The notes beneath the pieces are model-generated. The model was not told the origin of the DNA. It saw only the letters and a list, made by a program, of their open reading frames with translations, and searched no databases. The translations under genes were made by a program, and so were the position numbers. Positions 43,719 to 55,437 of a DNA stretch of 64,000 nucleotides are shown here, piece by piece (positions within the stretch are counted from its first letter, which is position 1; each line of letters starts with the position of its first letter). The stretch is taken from assembly GCA_947683425.1 (NCBI GenBank), contig CANTUQ010000077.1, positions 3,038,001-3,102,000 on the forward strand. Direction: 5' to 3'. Origin of the DNA: Excoecaria cochinchinensis. Taxonomy: Eukaryota; Streptophyta; Magnoliopsida; Malpighiales; Euphorbiaceae.

Positions 43719-44190
43719 ATACCTCTTTCAAATATTCAACGTAGGGTACCAGCCGCTCTTCCTTTACAGCCCACTCACCTCGGATCTGGTTAATCACTAA
43801 GGATGAGTCACCAAAGACTTCTACATTCTTTGCCCCCAATGCAGCTAAAGCTTCCAACCCGAAAGTGCATGCTTCATATTCGGCTTCATTGTTGGTTGCT
43901 TTGTACCTCAGCTTCTTGGCTAGAGGGAGTTTCTCATTATCTGGGGTTGTTAAAATAATTCCAACTCCGACCCCTCTGTTATTCACTGCCCCATCGAAGT
44001 GTAACTGCCATCCTTGGACAGAGATCGTGACTATGCTCTCATCCGGAAAGGTGAACTCGGGAGTGTCTCCTTGTATAGGATGCTCACCAAGAAATTCGGC
44101 TACGGCTCGCCCCTTAAAAGTTTTGCGGGTGATGTATTCAACATCAAACTCCTGTAGCAAAAGCAGCCACCTCCCCATCTTACCAAGCAA
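43645..44190 (-). CDS. pol: Archaeal-type second RNase H (aRNH) of Tat1, core intact
   Basis: WQLHFDGAVNNRGVGVGIIL carries the first catalytic Asp, TNNEAEYEACTFGLEAL the Glu, and VEVFGDSSLVINQIRGEW the second Asp. The last acidic site is in PRDENRLADALA, after a one-base frame change near 43690. A second RNase H of this kind, lying between RNase H and integrase, defines the Tat lineage. It degrades the RNA strand of the hybrid. The core has no stop, in contrast to the preceding RNase H. Confidence 0.9.
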
Positions 44191-44193
44191 AGA

Positions 44194-44391
44194 CGACGCT
44201 TTTTACAAATATCTCAACGGATTCTGCTTGGCCACTGCCTGAACTTTGTATGAGTGGAAGTAATGTCTCAGTTTCTTTGATGCCCAAATCACTGCGAGGC
44301 AGATTTTCTCTACTTTAGCATATTTAATCTCATAAGCCAGAAACTTCTTGCTGAGATAATAAACTATGAATTCTACTCCAAATTCATCCTC
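44194..44391 (-). pseudogene. pol: Ancestral gypsy RNase H of Tat1, vestigial
   Basis: In frame with RT and aRNH: YYLSKKFLAYEIKYAKVEK and SKKLRHYFHSYKVQAV. The frame is closed by TAG at 44391 and TAA near 44205. The Asp-Ala-Ser segment normal for gypsy RNase H is replaced by LYLAMEGSYVGAMM. In this lineage the first RNase H often decays once the second is present. Confidence 0.75.
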
Positions 44392-46023
44392 CTAAGCCAT
44401 CATGGCGCCCACATAACTGCCTTCCATTGCCAGATACAGGATAAGCGGTTTAACTGGTTGCGGCGGCCTTAACACTGGCGGATTCAACAGATATTCCCTG
44501 ATACTGTCAAAGGCTTTCTGGCAATCTTCATTCCAGACCACAGGCTGATCCTTTCTAAGCAGTTTAAAAACAGGCTCGCATATTGAAGTGAGCTTGGCAA
44601 TGAATCGGCTGACGTATTGCAGCTTGCCCAAGAAGCTCCTTACATCCTTTTCCTTTTGCGGCACGGGCATCTCTCTGATGGCCTTTACCTTGTCTGGGTC
44701 AATTTCTATTCCCCTCTGGCTGACGACATGTCCCAATAGCTTTCCTGAAGTCACTCCGAAAATGCACTTCTTGGGGTTAAGTCGCAGATTGTACTTATCA
44801 ATCCCGGTGAAGAACTTCTCTAGAGCTTCGAAGTGGCCCTCTCTAGTGGCTGATTTGACCATCATGTCATCGACATAGACCTCCACCTCCTTGTGGATCA
44901 GGTCGCTTAAAATCTTGGTCGCCATCCTCTGGTATGTGGCCCCTGCATTCTTCAGGCCAAAAGGCATGACTCGGTAGGCATAGGTCCCCCACTCTGTGAT
45001 GAAAGCGGTCTTAACCCGGTCAGCTATCTTGTTTAGGATCTGGTTGTAGCCCACATAACCGTCTCTAAAGCTGTACATTGCGCAGTTGGCGACACTGTCT
45101 ATCAACACATCGATGTGGGGTAGTGGAAAATTATCTTTAGGGCAAGCCTTGTTCAGATCTCGATAATCCACACATACCCTAACCTTTCCATTCTTCTTCG
45201 CTACAGGGACCACGTTTGCCAACCATGTAGGATACTGCACTTCAACAAGGAACTTGGCCTCGATCTGTTGCCGAATCTCCTCCTTGACCTTGCCTACCCA
45301 TTCTGGCCTGAGCCGTCTCAACTTCTGCTTTACGGGCTTATAATCTGGATAAATCGGGATGGCATGCTCTGCTACGTCTCGGTCGATCCCAGGCATGTCC
45401 TCATAGGTCCAGGCAAAGACTTTTTCATGTTTTCTTATTATTCTCTCGAATTTTTCCCTCTCATCAGGAGTTATATTTGATGCCATTAGAATTTCTTTCG
45501 AATTTTTTGAGGTTCCAAGATTAAAAGGCATTGTATCAGTGGAATCAATATCAAAAATTGATGGAATATGATCATGTTCATGCATGTTGAAATTATTAGA
45601 AATGTCGCACAAGTAAGAGAAATCATTTACCTTGTTAATAATATTATAATTGTCATTTACATCATAAAAAAGTTCCGGAATGAAAAGACAATCTAAGCTA
45701 GAGTCTTCTTCTGCCTCCCTAGAGGCTGATGCTGTTGCAGCTTGCTCATTGGCTTCCTGATTCAACAGAGGCCCTTCAGGTATGTCTGAGGAAATCTTTA
45801 AATCCCCCATCTTCAGTTCTATTTCTGCCATCTTCTTTTTCCCTTTCAGCCTGGCAAACAACATCTTCTCGGTGACGACCTCTTCGGGCTCGCCTCTGAC
45901 CCAAGCAATGCACTGAGTCATGACCTCTTCATCCCAGAAGTTCTCAGCGGTCTTGATAACCCCGACATCCCAGTCGAATACATCATTGAAGATCTCAAAT
46001 CCGGGGACAATCCTCCCATTCAC
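44392..46023 (-). pseudogene. pol: Reverse transcriptase of Tat1 (open frame, flanked by stops)
   Basis: 543 codons. RT motifs in order: EAKFLVEVQYPTWLANVVPV, RVCVDYRDLNKACPKD, YRVMPFGLKNAGATYQR, and the catalytic YVDDMMVKS, with the Tat-style Asp pair intact. Then LGHVVSQRGIEIDPDKV and the thumb FLGKLQYVSRFIAKL. The frame is the same as protease (stop TAG at about 46024) and RNase H. The first 200 residues form an acidic linker with no catalytic motif (PSIFDIDSTDTMPFNLG). Confidence 0.93.
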
Positions 46024-46026
46024 CCA

Positions 46027-47412
46027 CTACGGCTCCTCTTCACCAGTATAAGAGCATACTGAGGATGCGGGCACAAAGTTTTCTGAAATGTGAGGGATCT
46101 TATCCACCGTCTTCTTCTTGCCAAAATTGCCTCTGTACCCCAGACCCTTCCGGTTCTTCTGACCTCGAGTGGTGATTGCGGTCTGCAGCCCCTGAGAGTT
46201 TCTACCCAAACCAGCCCCAGGGAGATAGTGCATCCTTTTCATCATGTTAACCACAGCTGGATTATCCACTGACCCGTGCTCTTCTCCTATCATTGACACG
46301 TGGAAGCCGCTGAAGGGCTGATTAGCAATTTCGAGAGCTGACACCTGATTCTCTCTGGCCGCCTTAATAGTTATCACCTCCCCTTCATGCGGGAACTTTA
46401 TCATTTGGTGCAGTGTGGATGGTGCTCCTCCTAATCTGTGAAACCAAGGCCTCCCATGCAGGGCTGAGAAATTAGCTGGGATGGGCAGAACCATAAACTC
46501 TACTTCTACCTCAATGGGTCCCATCTTGACCAGGGTTTTGAATGTTCCCAAGGCTTGCCTTCTTGAATTATCATAAGCTGTAATCGTCAAGTCTGATTCT
46601 CTGAGCATATCCTCACTCAATCCAAAAGCCTGAAGGGCTATCAGAGGGCAAACATTGATAGAAGATCCATCATCTACCATAACACAAGCGGTGTGCTTGT
46701 CGTTAATTTGTGCTTTGATGTACAGAGGTCGGTTATGATCGCGGCCCTCGACCGGCAGGTCGGCATCGAAAAAAACCAATCTCTCGCCCGATCCTCCTTT
46801 AACTAGACCCAGAAGTTCTGATGGGGAAATTGTGGTGGCAACGGTGGACTCAGTCAAAGCCTCTATCACTTTCTGCCTGTGAGAAGGGGACTGTCTTAAA
46901 AGATCCCACATGGATATTTGAGCCGCGGTCTTTTTCAACTGCTTAACAATTTGGCTCTCCTCTGGCTCTTTTTCCGTTGATGGCTGCACTGGTTCCGGTA
47001 CCCTCGTAATCTCAGGGACCACTCTCCCACTTCTTATCATAGCCCCTATTTCTTCTTCATCCTCATCAGATCTCCACAAGTTAGGGTTCATCTCTCCTTC
47101 CTCTTCGGCCTCTCCGCCACTCTCGCTGCTTGACCAACAATCAATAGTTGCCACTACTGCTCTTTCTTCTCTATCCTCAGAGCAAATAACAGCAATACTC
47201 TGGCTCCCATATAAATCCTGTAGCACGTACCACTCTGGCAAGCTGGATCCGACCATAAACACTGGTGGTGGCACGGCATTATAACCAGGCTTCTTCTTGT
47301 CTTCCCTCTTCTCCGGGTCGGAAATTTGTTTGTCATCGATCAGATCTTGAATGGAGGGCCTCAGCGCCTTACACTTGTCTGTTAGATGGTCCGTGTGCTG
47401 ATGAAATGCATA
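46027..47412 (-). pseudogene. pol: Protease region of Tat1
   Basis: Aspartic protease with ACVMVDDGSSINVCPL as active site (DDGSS in place of DTG/DSG), LTITAYDNSRRQALG and FMVLPIPANFSALHGRPWFH. A G-patch-like end follows (PGAGLGRNSQG, KGLGYRGNF). In frame with gag across a TAA at about 47413-47415 and with RT across a TAG. Confidence 0.85.
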
Positions 47413-47415
47413 GTA

Positions 47416-48621
47416 TTAATTGTCCTTATGACCTGGCTTTCCTTGCGTCAAAGCAGGCCTAGGAGCCAGAGGTTGCAACTTCCCTTCTTTCATCAACCTT
47501 CTTAGGACCCAAGACAGTGGTCTTCCTAAGTTCAAAAACTTCCTCGGGGTAGTTGCGTCAGTAGCAGACACCTCAACTGTTCTTCTGGTGCTAGCACTGG
47601 GACTAGTTGGCCTATTGGTATCTTGATCGGTATTAGCTCTCTTTGCAAAATTATCATTGTTAGCTTTCCGAGCCAAGAATTCCCCCTCTGCCTCAATGGC
47701 TATGTCCTTCAAAGATTCCCAATCTTTCAACCCTTTCATCTTCAAACCATCCTTCAAATACGGGCTTGCGTTCTTGATAAACAGGCGGATCTGGTCTTGG
47801 GTGTCTGGCTTTCTTCGCATTTCCATTACCCTATTCCGCCAGCGGGTGAGATAGTCATGAAAAGATTCCCCGGCCTTCTGTTGGAGCAATTCAAGATCTT
47901 TAAGAGTCACCTCCATCCTGGTGTTGCAATCGTATTGCCTCAAGAACTCCTCTGTGAGTAGATCCCAATCTTCCTTAGTTCGAAGATCGAGGCTATGGTA
48001 CCAATCGATGGCAGGGCCAGTCAGGCTCAAGCAAAAGTACTCCACCTTCTGCCTTTTAGACAAAGTGGTCCCTTTCATGACCAGAGAGTATTGCTTCACA
48101 TGGGCAGTCGGGTCAGAGGTACCATCAAATTTTGGCACGTCAGGCATCTTGAAATTGTAAGGAATCGGGTCTTCTCCCTCCAGTTCCTTATCCTCCGGGT
48201 TCATTCCTTGACCTCTACTCAGCATGCGGGCCATGGCTTCAAACCTCTCTTCCATCTTCTTCAGAATAAACTCATCAGTTTGAGGTGCCTTCCCTCTCTC
48301 AGATACAGAACTCATCTTATCTTCCTCGTCATCCCGGTCATCATCTACCCTCAGCACTGGTCTTCTCCTCTGCCCTCCCGAAGCTACTGACCTCAGCTCT
48401 ACCGGCAGCGGCCGAATAGGCTCTTCTTGCCTCTCAGCTCTTTCTTCTTCTCGCTCATGCTGTCTCACGGGAGGGGGAGGTGGTGGATTCTGCGGAGCAT
48501 TCTGTTGTGCCAAAGCAGTTACCATAGTCATCATTCTGCCCTCAAATTCCTCAAACCGTTAACCCACTTCTTCTGCAATCATAGCCCTGGTGGCATTATC
48601 TCCCCTAGGTGAGTTTGCCAT
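47416..48621 (-). pseudogene. gag: gag of Tat1, one stop
   Basis: ATG at 48621, stop TAA at 48559-48561, then 372 open codons. Core: FDGTSDPTAHVKQYSLVM, SLTGPAIDWYHSL, TEEFLRQYDCNTRMEVTLKD and GESFHDYLTRWRNRVMEM, the retrotransposon gag domain. No CCHC knuckle is seen; a YYAFHQHTDHLTDKCKAL segment follows the terminal stop, as is common in the lineage. Forms the virus-like particle shell. Confidence 0.9.
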
Positions 48622-49515
48622 CTCAGACACAGTACAGCTGACTTCCGGTAAGATCTCTGAAAGGCCCTCTCTACCTGGCAGCTCAGATGTAGGAACTCGG
48701 ATCAATCGTCCGGTAGGCGATCTAGTCCACCTGGGAAAATCTATGATGGCTGCAGGGGCAAGGCATTAGATATGATGCATGGAATGCAGACGTAATGCGT
48801 GGTCGTGATATGCAACACCCACAAAACACAAGCAAGCAAGTAGGTCATTCCACCCTTATTTCTCCCACACACGTGGTCGCGCGGTCTCTTTCCTAGGTGG
48901 GATTAGCCCAAGGGTCAGCAGGGGACCCAATGGACATGCATGTTGTACGGCGAAAAGCCGGCAGCATGACACTCCTATGCTAATGTACAAGCGAATGGAT
49001 AATGATCATCATGTATTTGGACATTCCAAAAATTTCGACATGGCCCTGCCGGGGCATGAAAGCCTTTGGCTAAATTGCCAAGCAAGACATCTAGACTCAC
49101 CCAATACATGAGGATCCATACAGCAAGCATAGAATTACGGTTCATATCACCTGTGGAAAGTAGCTACGGCCATTACGTGAGCTTTGGACGAGGGAGATGT
49201 TACTTTAGGGCTACCCAAGCATGATCCCTACCGACAGGTCTAGCTCATCACGAGCATAACGACCGATCGGGTCATCATTTTGATATACCATTGAGGTACG
49301 AGACTTGGGCTGGTGATTATCCTTAACACTTCCCTAAATTGAGTGAAAATAAGATCGTGCTTCAGGAATGCACCGGGGCTAATAGAGGGACCAAACTAGC
49401 ATATTCTAAGGCTCTAATGGGATTCGAATGCAAATGAGAGAAGGTGAATTTATGAATTAAACTTTAATCATAAATGTTAAATGAGGTATTTTCAAATTGA
49501 AGCCTCAAACCATAA
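48622..49515 (-). other. Untranslated leader of Tat1
   Basis: Between PBS and gag. 49100-49440 matches element E (26150-26480) in reverse. No ORF. Probably holds packaging signals. Confidence 0.7.
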
Positions 49516-49534
49516 GTCCCCAGCGGAGTCGCCA
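49516..49534 (-). promoter_or_regulatory. Primer-binding site of Tat1 (Arg tRNA type)
   Basis: Sense TGGCGACTCCGCTGGGGAC, one base from the LTR. Confidence 0.8.
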
Positions 49535-49535
49535 C

Positions 49536-51578
49536 TGTGACACGAGCCGGATGTCCCTTCGGCCGCCCCTATGACCGCTCGCTTGAGGGCGATCGGGCAA
49601 TTGAGGGTCCACTAACAGCTTGTAATAAATCGCAAGTGCGTCTATGTTGGGCAACAAGGAGGTTTCATGGAGTCGCCACCCAATAGAACATTGGGAAAGT
49701 TTCTCTCGCCTCGGAGAGCCTAAGACTGCGCTTAGTATCCATTTTGGGCCAACCAAAGGGGTCTTGGAGGGTAAACCTCTCGCCCTAAGGAGCCTAGGAT
49801 TAACGCCAAAATCTCATGACACAAGAGGTGTCTTGGAGGGTAAACCTCTCGCCTCTTTGAGCCTAAAGATCAGAGCTGGGTTCGGGACTTCTCATCTATT
49901 TCAACCTCGATTATTTTATGATCAAATTTTAATTATCATTAATTCGCTCTCTCTCAACACGATGCAATTGATTAAAGGTGCATTTATTCACATTTGGAAA
50001 GCAGTAATGAATAAGTTATGAAAGCAATAAATTACAATAATACAAGGAGCGGAATACAACTCCCTTTTATAAATGTGCGATACATACACAAATCGGGGCA
50101 TTGCTTATTTTGAGAACTTTGGTCATCGCATGCATTATTATCAAAAATGGCTATTTTTACTGTGAGGATTTTTATTTGATAAAAATAGGACATTGGGTCC
50201 TTGCTTTTATGAAAACCTCTTTTTATTGAATGTAAAACGTTAATCAATTTTTATATTTAACGGAATACAAAAAGGGCATACTCATATGCATAAAATAAAT
50301 GATGAATAAATAAGTAAAGGGAATAACCAAGAGGGTTAGAAAACTAAACCGGACGGAATCCTCCGAGCATGGTAGATCGCCCCTCGAGCTCAGGATAGTC
50401 CAAGAAAATCAATATATGCTCACAGAAGGTTAAAAGATGTTAATATATGAAAGCTCAACATAAATGGAGTCAAAAGACTTGAAAGAAATAGAAAAGATTC
50501 GGAAAAGTGGAGACAGGACCCAGCGACGGCCTCTGTCGAGTGACCGACGGGCGTCGGTAGGTGACAAACATATCCCGTCGCTCACTCAAGAGAGGGCGTC
50601 TGTAGGTGAGGTGACCGACGGGCGTCGGTGAGATAGATGACCCGTCGGTCACCACTGTCTCCGAAAATAAATAGTGAAAAACTCTTTTTTCAAAGCAAAA
50701 ATGGGTTTTTATCACAAAATGAGATGAAGAGAATCAAAATAAAGGAAAGTGAAAGCAAAAAGCCACAAGAACAGCAAAAATAAAGAATAAAGATGAAATA
50801 ACTCGGAGAATAAGTTCGGAATATTTACCCTCAGATAATGCTTTAGTGATATTCTTGGTGTTGATTAGAGTCCCGCACGTTCCACGAGAAACGAAATGAA
50901 GGATCAAAGAGAGGAAAATAAATTGTTTCCTTCTTAACCCCTCAAAAAGTTTGACTTTGGAATCAAAAACCCAAAGAAAACTAATTAGTTTTAGTTCCTT
51001 TTTGACGGTTTGATCCTCAAATTAAAATAAATTTCTTGATGTGTGTTTGCTGGAAGAGAGAGAAAATACGCTTGAAATTCGGCAGAGTTTCCCCTCTTGA
51101 AAATTTTTGGAACCCTTTTTAGGAAGAAATTCAAAGCTTTTATAGGCCAGGCACGACCGACGGGCGTCGAATGTGGAGATGGGCGTCGGAAGAATCCTTC
51201 TGACACAAGGATTCATCCGACGGCCCTGCCATTTCCACCGACGGGCGTCGGAGAGGTTGCGTGCTCCGAAAAACCAGCTGGCGTGCTCCGGAAAAGGCGG
51301 GTCTGTCCGACGGGCGTCGAAAAAAACCATAGGCCGTCTGTGACCCTAATCGACGGGCTGGCCTCCCACAGACGGTCTGGCCGTCCGTTGAAGTAAATAT
51401 ACTTTTTGACTCAAAAACTCCCGTTCTTCCCCCCTCTGCCTAGAAAAGGTGAAAAAACTCATTTCTCCTGGAGTATGGGACTAAAATCTTCCAATCCAAA
51501 CCATTTGTGAAGGTTCGGATACTGATTTCATCATAAGGCAATCTATGATCCGGACCGCTCCGGGGCAAGGTACCTACA
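49536..51578 (-). repeat. 5' LTR of Tat1, 2.04 kb
   Basis: Plus ends TGTGACACGAGCC and GGTACCTACA. It has TATA (51136-51144), U3 palindromes (51155-51385) and a second CGACGGGCGTCGG set (about 50523-50655) downstream of TATA. It carries short duplications not in the 3' LTR (GCGTGCTCCG near 51259 and 51283). Confidence 0.95.
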
Positions 51579-51583
51579 CATAC
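51579..51583. repeat. Target-site duplication of Tat1, right copy (CATAC)
   Basis: Matches 30325-30329. Confidence 0.95.
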
Positions 51584-51890
51584 ATTCATACACAAACATA
51601 CATACCTAAATACAGGGAAATTAAAAACTTTACAAAGCATTCATGAAAGTAGCTGATCATGCATTAATATAACGGGAAACTTTACATTACTGTTTGATCA
51701 ACCAACAGGTACAAAAGATAATTACATACCCAAAAAATACACTTATACATATGCGGAAGCTATTACAAATTAACATAAGAGAGTTCTATACAAAAAGAAT
51801 CATTAGAATACAAAAATCAAGCCCTACACTAAAACCCAACTGTGTTGGCCTGGCTGCGACGACTCTCCCAAGGCAACTCCTTCCGCACCT

Positions 51891-52398
51891 GCATGGGTAA
51901 ACACACCGTGCTAAGCGATAAACGCTTAGTGAGGAAACACACAATTCAAATGGACGGCCATTCACAATGGTCGTCAAGCAAACGCATACAGATGGCATAG
52001 TCAGAAATACACATGATATAAGAGTATGAACATACGAACATATAGAGTCATACATTTGATATAACATAACTGTCTTCAAAAATCACATTAATAAACATAT
52101 TCGGATAATACACTCTCGTAATTATCAAAACAGTTCAAAGTATTTAAGCACCTGCTGACTCGAGGTAGTGGATAACGAGTGAACGGACAGTACTTTATGG
52201 GTACGAGCCGATTACAGACAGTACCTTACGGGTACGAATCGAAAACCAATTTACTTTATCATTTGCAAAAACGTTTAATAAAGGGACCTTAAACAAGATC
52301 CAAACACATTAGCGGGTTCGCGAGGAACCAAACGGGATCTGATCGAGGTCCAAACTGAGAAGAGGCTACAGCTATAAGACTCTATTAGGCATGCCTAG
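51891..52398 (-). promoter_or_regulatory. Leader hairpin cassette, E2 3' LTR
   Basis: H1 TTAGGCATGCCTAG (52385-52398); H2 GGATC/GGTCC (52335-52351), with a G-U pair; H3 GGACCTT/AAGATCC (52284-52301); H4 GTACC-TTACG-GGTAC (52221-52235); H5 CTAAGCG/CGCTTAG (51911-51929); H6 GCATGGGT/ACCGTGC (51891-51911). TATA run at about 52470-52482. Confidence 0.75.
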
Positions 52399-52630
52399 CT
52401 ATCCACTGAACAAACTCTAGCAGGTTATGCATAATCCATTCAATTCATTTCATAATATCCCAAATCACATATATATATATACATATTTACATACATATAG
52501 GCATATTCATATCATGGATTCACATTCGTATGATTCGTGAGTTAACAGATATAAACTTATTGTCGCCAAAAGAAACTGGAGTTCAAAACCACACACACAC
52601 CAAGGGAAAACTCATTCAGCATAACTAGAT

Positions 52631-52925
52631 TGTCGCGCTCGCAATAGAGACCATAGTCTCTTCACAGCGCGCACGTGACGGACTTCGCGATCGCGAGGAG
52701 GAGGGAAAAGCCGAGCTCTGTCGCGCTTGCGACTATGTCGTGATCACGACAGAGAGTCTAAACATCGCCATTGCAGGCTCACGACAGCACAGGCCAGCAT
52801 TGCGCTCTGTCGCGATCGCGACTCTATTGCGCTTGCGACAGAGAGCACACAACAACTTTTGCTATCGCCAGCTCGAGACAGCACAGGCCAAGATAACCGG
52901 TCTCTGTTGCGCTCGCGACAGAGTC
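52631..52925. repeat. CpG palindrome array, E2 3' LTR
   Basis: Repeated CTGTCGCGATCGCGACTC, TTGCGCTTGCGACAGAG, CGCGATCGCGAG and related units; the right LTR copy is at 59886-60215. Core as in LTR B and C. Confidence 0.85.
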
Positions 52926-53991
52926 GGGATTTCCAAAATCTGCAGATTTCTTCCTCTTCCAAAACACACCCACAAACACACAAATCAAATCCAAATGGTC
53001 TCTTACCTCAAATCCAGCCACCCATTACCATCAATATCCATAATATAACATTTATCAACAAGTAATTTAACACCAAACATCAATTCAAACTCACAATCTC
53101 ACAATTTATCAATACTCACAAATTTGCAGCAAAAACCCATCAATCCTCATAATCACTACAATAATCCCAAGCTTATGCAAAATTACCTTACCCAAACAAA
53201 AACCCATAACATACATGCCATAACAAGAGGATATTACAACAATTTCAAGAAATCTCCAAGAACACATACATGAACATATTTACATATAAAAACAGGAAAT
53301 TTCCCAAACCTTGAAATCCTTAGCTCCTAATGCTTAGATCCACTAGATCCTGCCTTCTCTTTAGCCTTCGATTCACGAGGAGGCTCAACTAAGCACAACC
53401 CAACAAAACCCACAACAAAGCAACTCTAGATTAAAACCCAAATCCAGAAAATATGAAGAAGATGATGAACCAATTGAAGAAAAGAAGAACAAATGCAATA
53501 GACTTACCTCTAAAATGCTAAAGGATGATCAATCCCCACCAACTAAGGCTTGATTCCAAGCTAGGGTTCTTAGAGGAAGAGAAAAGGAAGAAGAAGAGAG
53601 TGAGGGGAAGGGAAAACGGGAAAGGGAGGCAGCCACCGCCCATCCCACTCTTCTCTTTCCTTTTTCTTTTTCTTTTCCTAACCCTAGACAAGTGTCACTT
53701 CCCCATTAGTGGGATTTGATCACTCACACCCAAAGCACAAGCATCACATAGATGCAAGACTCTCCCAACTAATGCATACCCTACAAATGTGTGAACACAC
53801 ACACACAAGCACAGCCCCAAAACACAATCTACAAACATATGAGTAAACACACCCAAGTGCAACCCAACTAATTCACATCCTAACACCACACATGCACCCA
53901 CATGCTAACAAAACTCTTAAAACATGCATTTCTACCCAAAATGCCCTTTACACATGCCAAAACTCACACAATGCACATGCACAAACATGGC

Positions 53992-55437
53992 TCATTCTAT
54001 TAGGGGGCAAACGGGGTGTGACAACTCTCCCCTACTAACAAGAATTTCATCCTCGAAATTCTCACCTGATCTGAAAAAATGCGGGTACTGAACTCTCATC
54101 GACTCTTCTGGTTCCCAAGTCGCTTCCTGAACCCCGTGGTGACTCCACAACACTTTTACCAGAGGAATCTGCTTGCTTCTCAGCTGTCTCACTTCCCGGG
54201 CTAGAATAGCTCTTGGTTCTTCATCATAAGAAAAATCAGGCTGAACTTGTACCTCTTGCACTGACAAAACATGCGATGGATCCGATCGGTACCGATGAAA
54301 CATCGAAACGTGAAACACATCATGCAACTTCGATAACTCAATTAGCAAAGCCAATTTATAAGCCAGCGGACCAACTCTGGCCAAAACCTCATACGGACCA
54401 ATGAAGCGAGGACTAAGCTTCCCTTTCTTTCCAAACCGAAGCACCTTTCTCCAAGGTGACACTTTAAGAAAGACTTTGTCCCAAACTTCAAACCGCACAT
54501 CTTTCCTCTTCAAATTGGCATAAGACTTTTGTCCATCCTTAGCTGCCTTCAAATTCCGTTGCACAACTCTGATCTTTTCCTCTGTATCCCTAACCAATTC
54601 TGGCCCAATCACTGATTGCTCGGATAGCTCGGTCCAACAAACCAGAGTCCTACACTGCCGACCATACAAAGCCTCATACGGTGCCATACTGATGCTCGAC
54701 TGATGACTGTTATTGTAGGCAAACTCCATAAGCGACACATATCGGTCCCAACTACTCGGAAAGTCCAAGACACAAGCTCGCAGCATATCTTCCAAAATCT
54801 GTATAACTCATTCGGACTGACCATCTGTCTGAGGATGGAATGCTTTACTGAAGTTCAACTTAGTACCCAAAGCTCTTTGCAACTCTTTCCAAAACTTAGA
54901 TGTAAACCTTGGATCCCGATCTGAAACTATGGACAACGGCACTCCATGCAATCGAACTATCTCATCCACATAGATACTGGCCAACCTGTTCATCGAATAA
55001 TCCACTCTCACTGGCAAGAAGTGAGCTGACTTCGTAAGCCGGTCGACTATCACCCAAACTGAGTTGTGCTTCTTCTGAGTCAAAGGCAAACCGAAAACAA
55101 AATCCATGGCGATGTCATCCCACTTCCATTCGAGAACGGACAAAGGCGTGAGCAATCCCGAAGGAACTTGGTGCTCAGCCTTTACCTGCTGACATGTCAG
55201 GCACTTGGATACAAAATCCACTATGTCCCTCTTAATACCGGACCACCAATAAAACTGCTTTATATCCCGGTACATCTTCTCACTACTAGGATGCATAGTG
55301 AAAACTGTACAATGCGCCTCACCCAAAAGCTGTCTTCTTAACTCTTCATTATCCGGTACACACAAACGGTTTCTAAACAGAAGCACCCCATCTTGAACCG
55401 AAAACTCTGACCGCTTGCCCAAACTAACTTCTTGCAC
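53992..55437 (-). pseudogene. pol: Integrase and chromodomain of E2, one stop inside
   Basis: Zinc finger: EAHCTVFTMHPSSEKMYRD with FVSKCLTCQQ (both His and both Cys present). Core: AMDFVFGLPLT, SIVSDRDPRFTSKFW and HPQTDGQSE (Asp, Asp, Glu present). A TGA at about 54805 splits the frame. The C-terminal half (53992-54795) has KVSPWRKVLRFGKKGKLSPR, KLHDVFHVSMFHRY, then a chromodomain with IPLVKVLWSHHGVQEATWEP (aromatic Trp residues kept). In chromoviruses this module steers insertion towards heterochromatin marks. The stop fits a C-to-T change (CGA to TGA). Confidence 0.93.
54024..54061 (-). promoter_or_regulatory. Polypurine tract of E2 and the hairpin beside it
   Basis: Sense TTAGTAGGGGAGAGT before the LTR start TGTCACACCCC. 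Hairpin GAATTTCG-AGGA-TGAAATTC in sense (54042-54061). Confidence 0.8.

Larger units (their letters stand above)
30330..51578 (-). mobile_element. Tat1: Tat-lineage Ty3/gypsy element with second RNase H and extra ORFs, 21.2 kb
   Basis: Sense order: 5' LTR, Arg-tRNA PBS, leader, gag, protease, RT, RNase H vestige, archaeal-type RNase H, integrase, antisense DUF7745-like ORF (plus strand), two-way promoter, ORF1-like gene (split by a solo LTR), tandem repeats, polypurine tract, 3' LTR. It is flanked by CATAC. Without the solo LTR it is about 17.5 kb. Every coding part except the archaeal RNase H core has stops or shifts. Confidence 0.95.
30232..54023 (-). repeat. 3' LTR of E2 (interrupted by 30330-51583)
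   Basis: Pieces 30232-30329 and 51584-54023 together make about 2.54 kb and match the intact copy at 58742-61313. Only 98 bp lie left of Tat1. Ends are TGTAACACC and GTGTGACA. Confidence 0.93.

Noticed and set aside
47413..47415. Programmed stop-codon readthrough between gag and protease in Tat1
   Set aside because: The frame has several other stops (48559-48561, 46024-46026, 44391), so this one is most simply decay; relatives would be needed.
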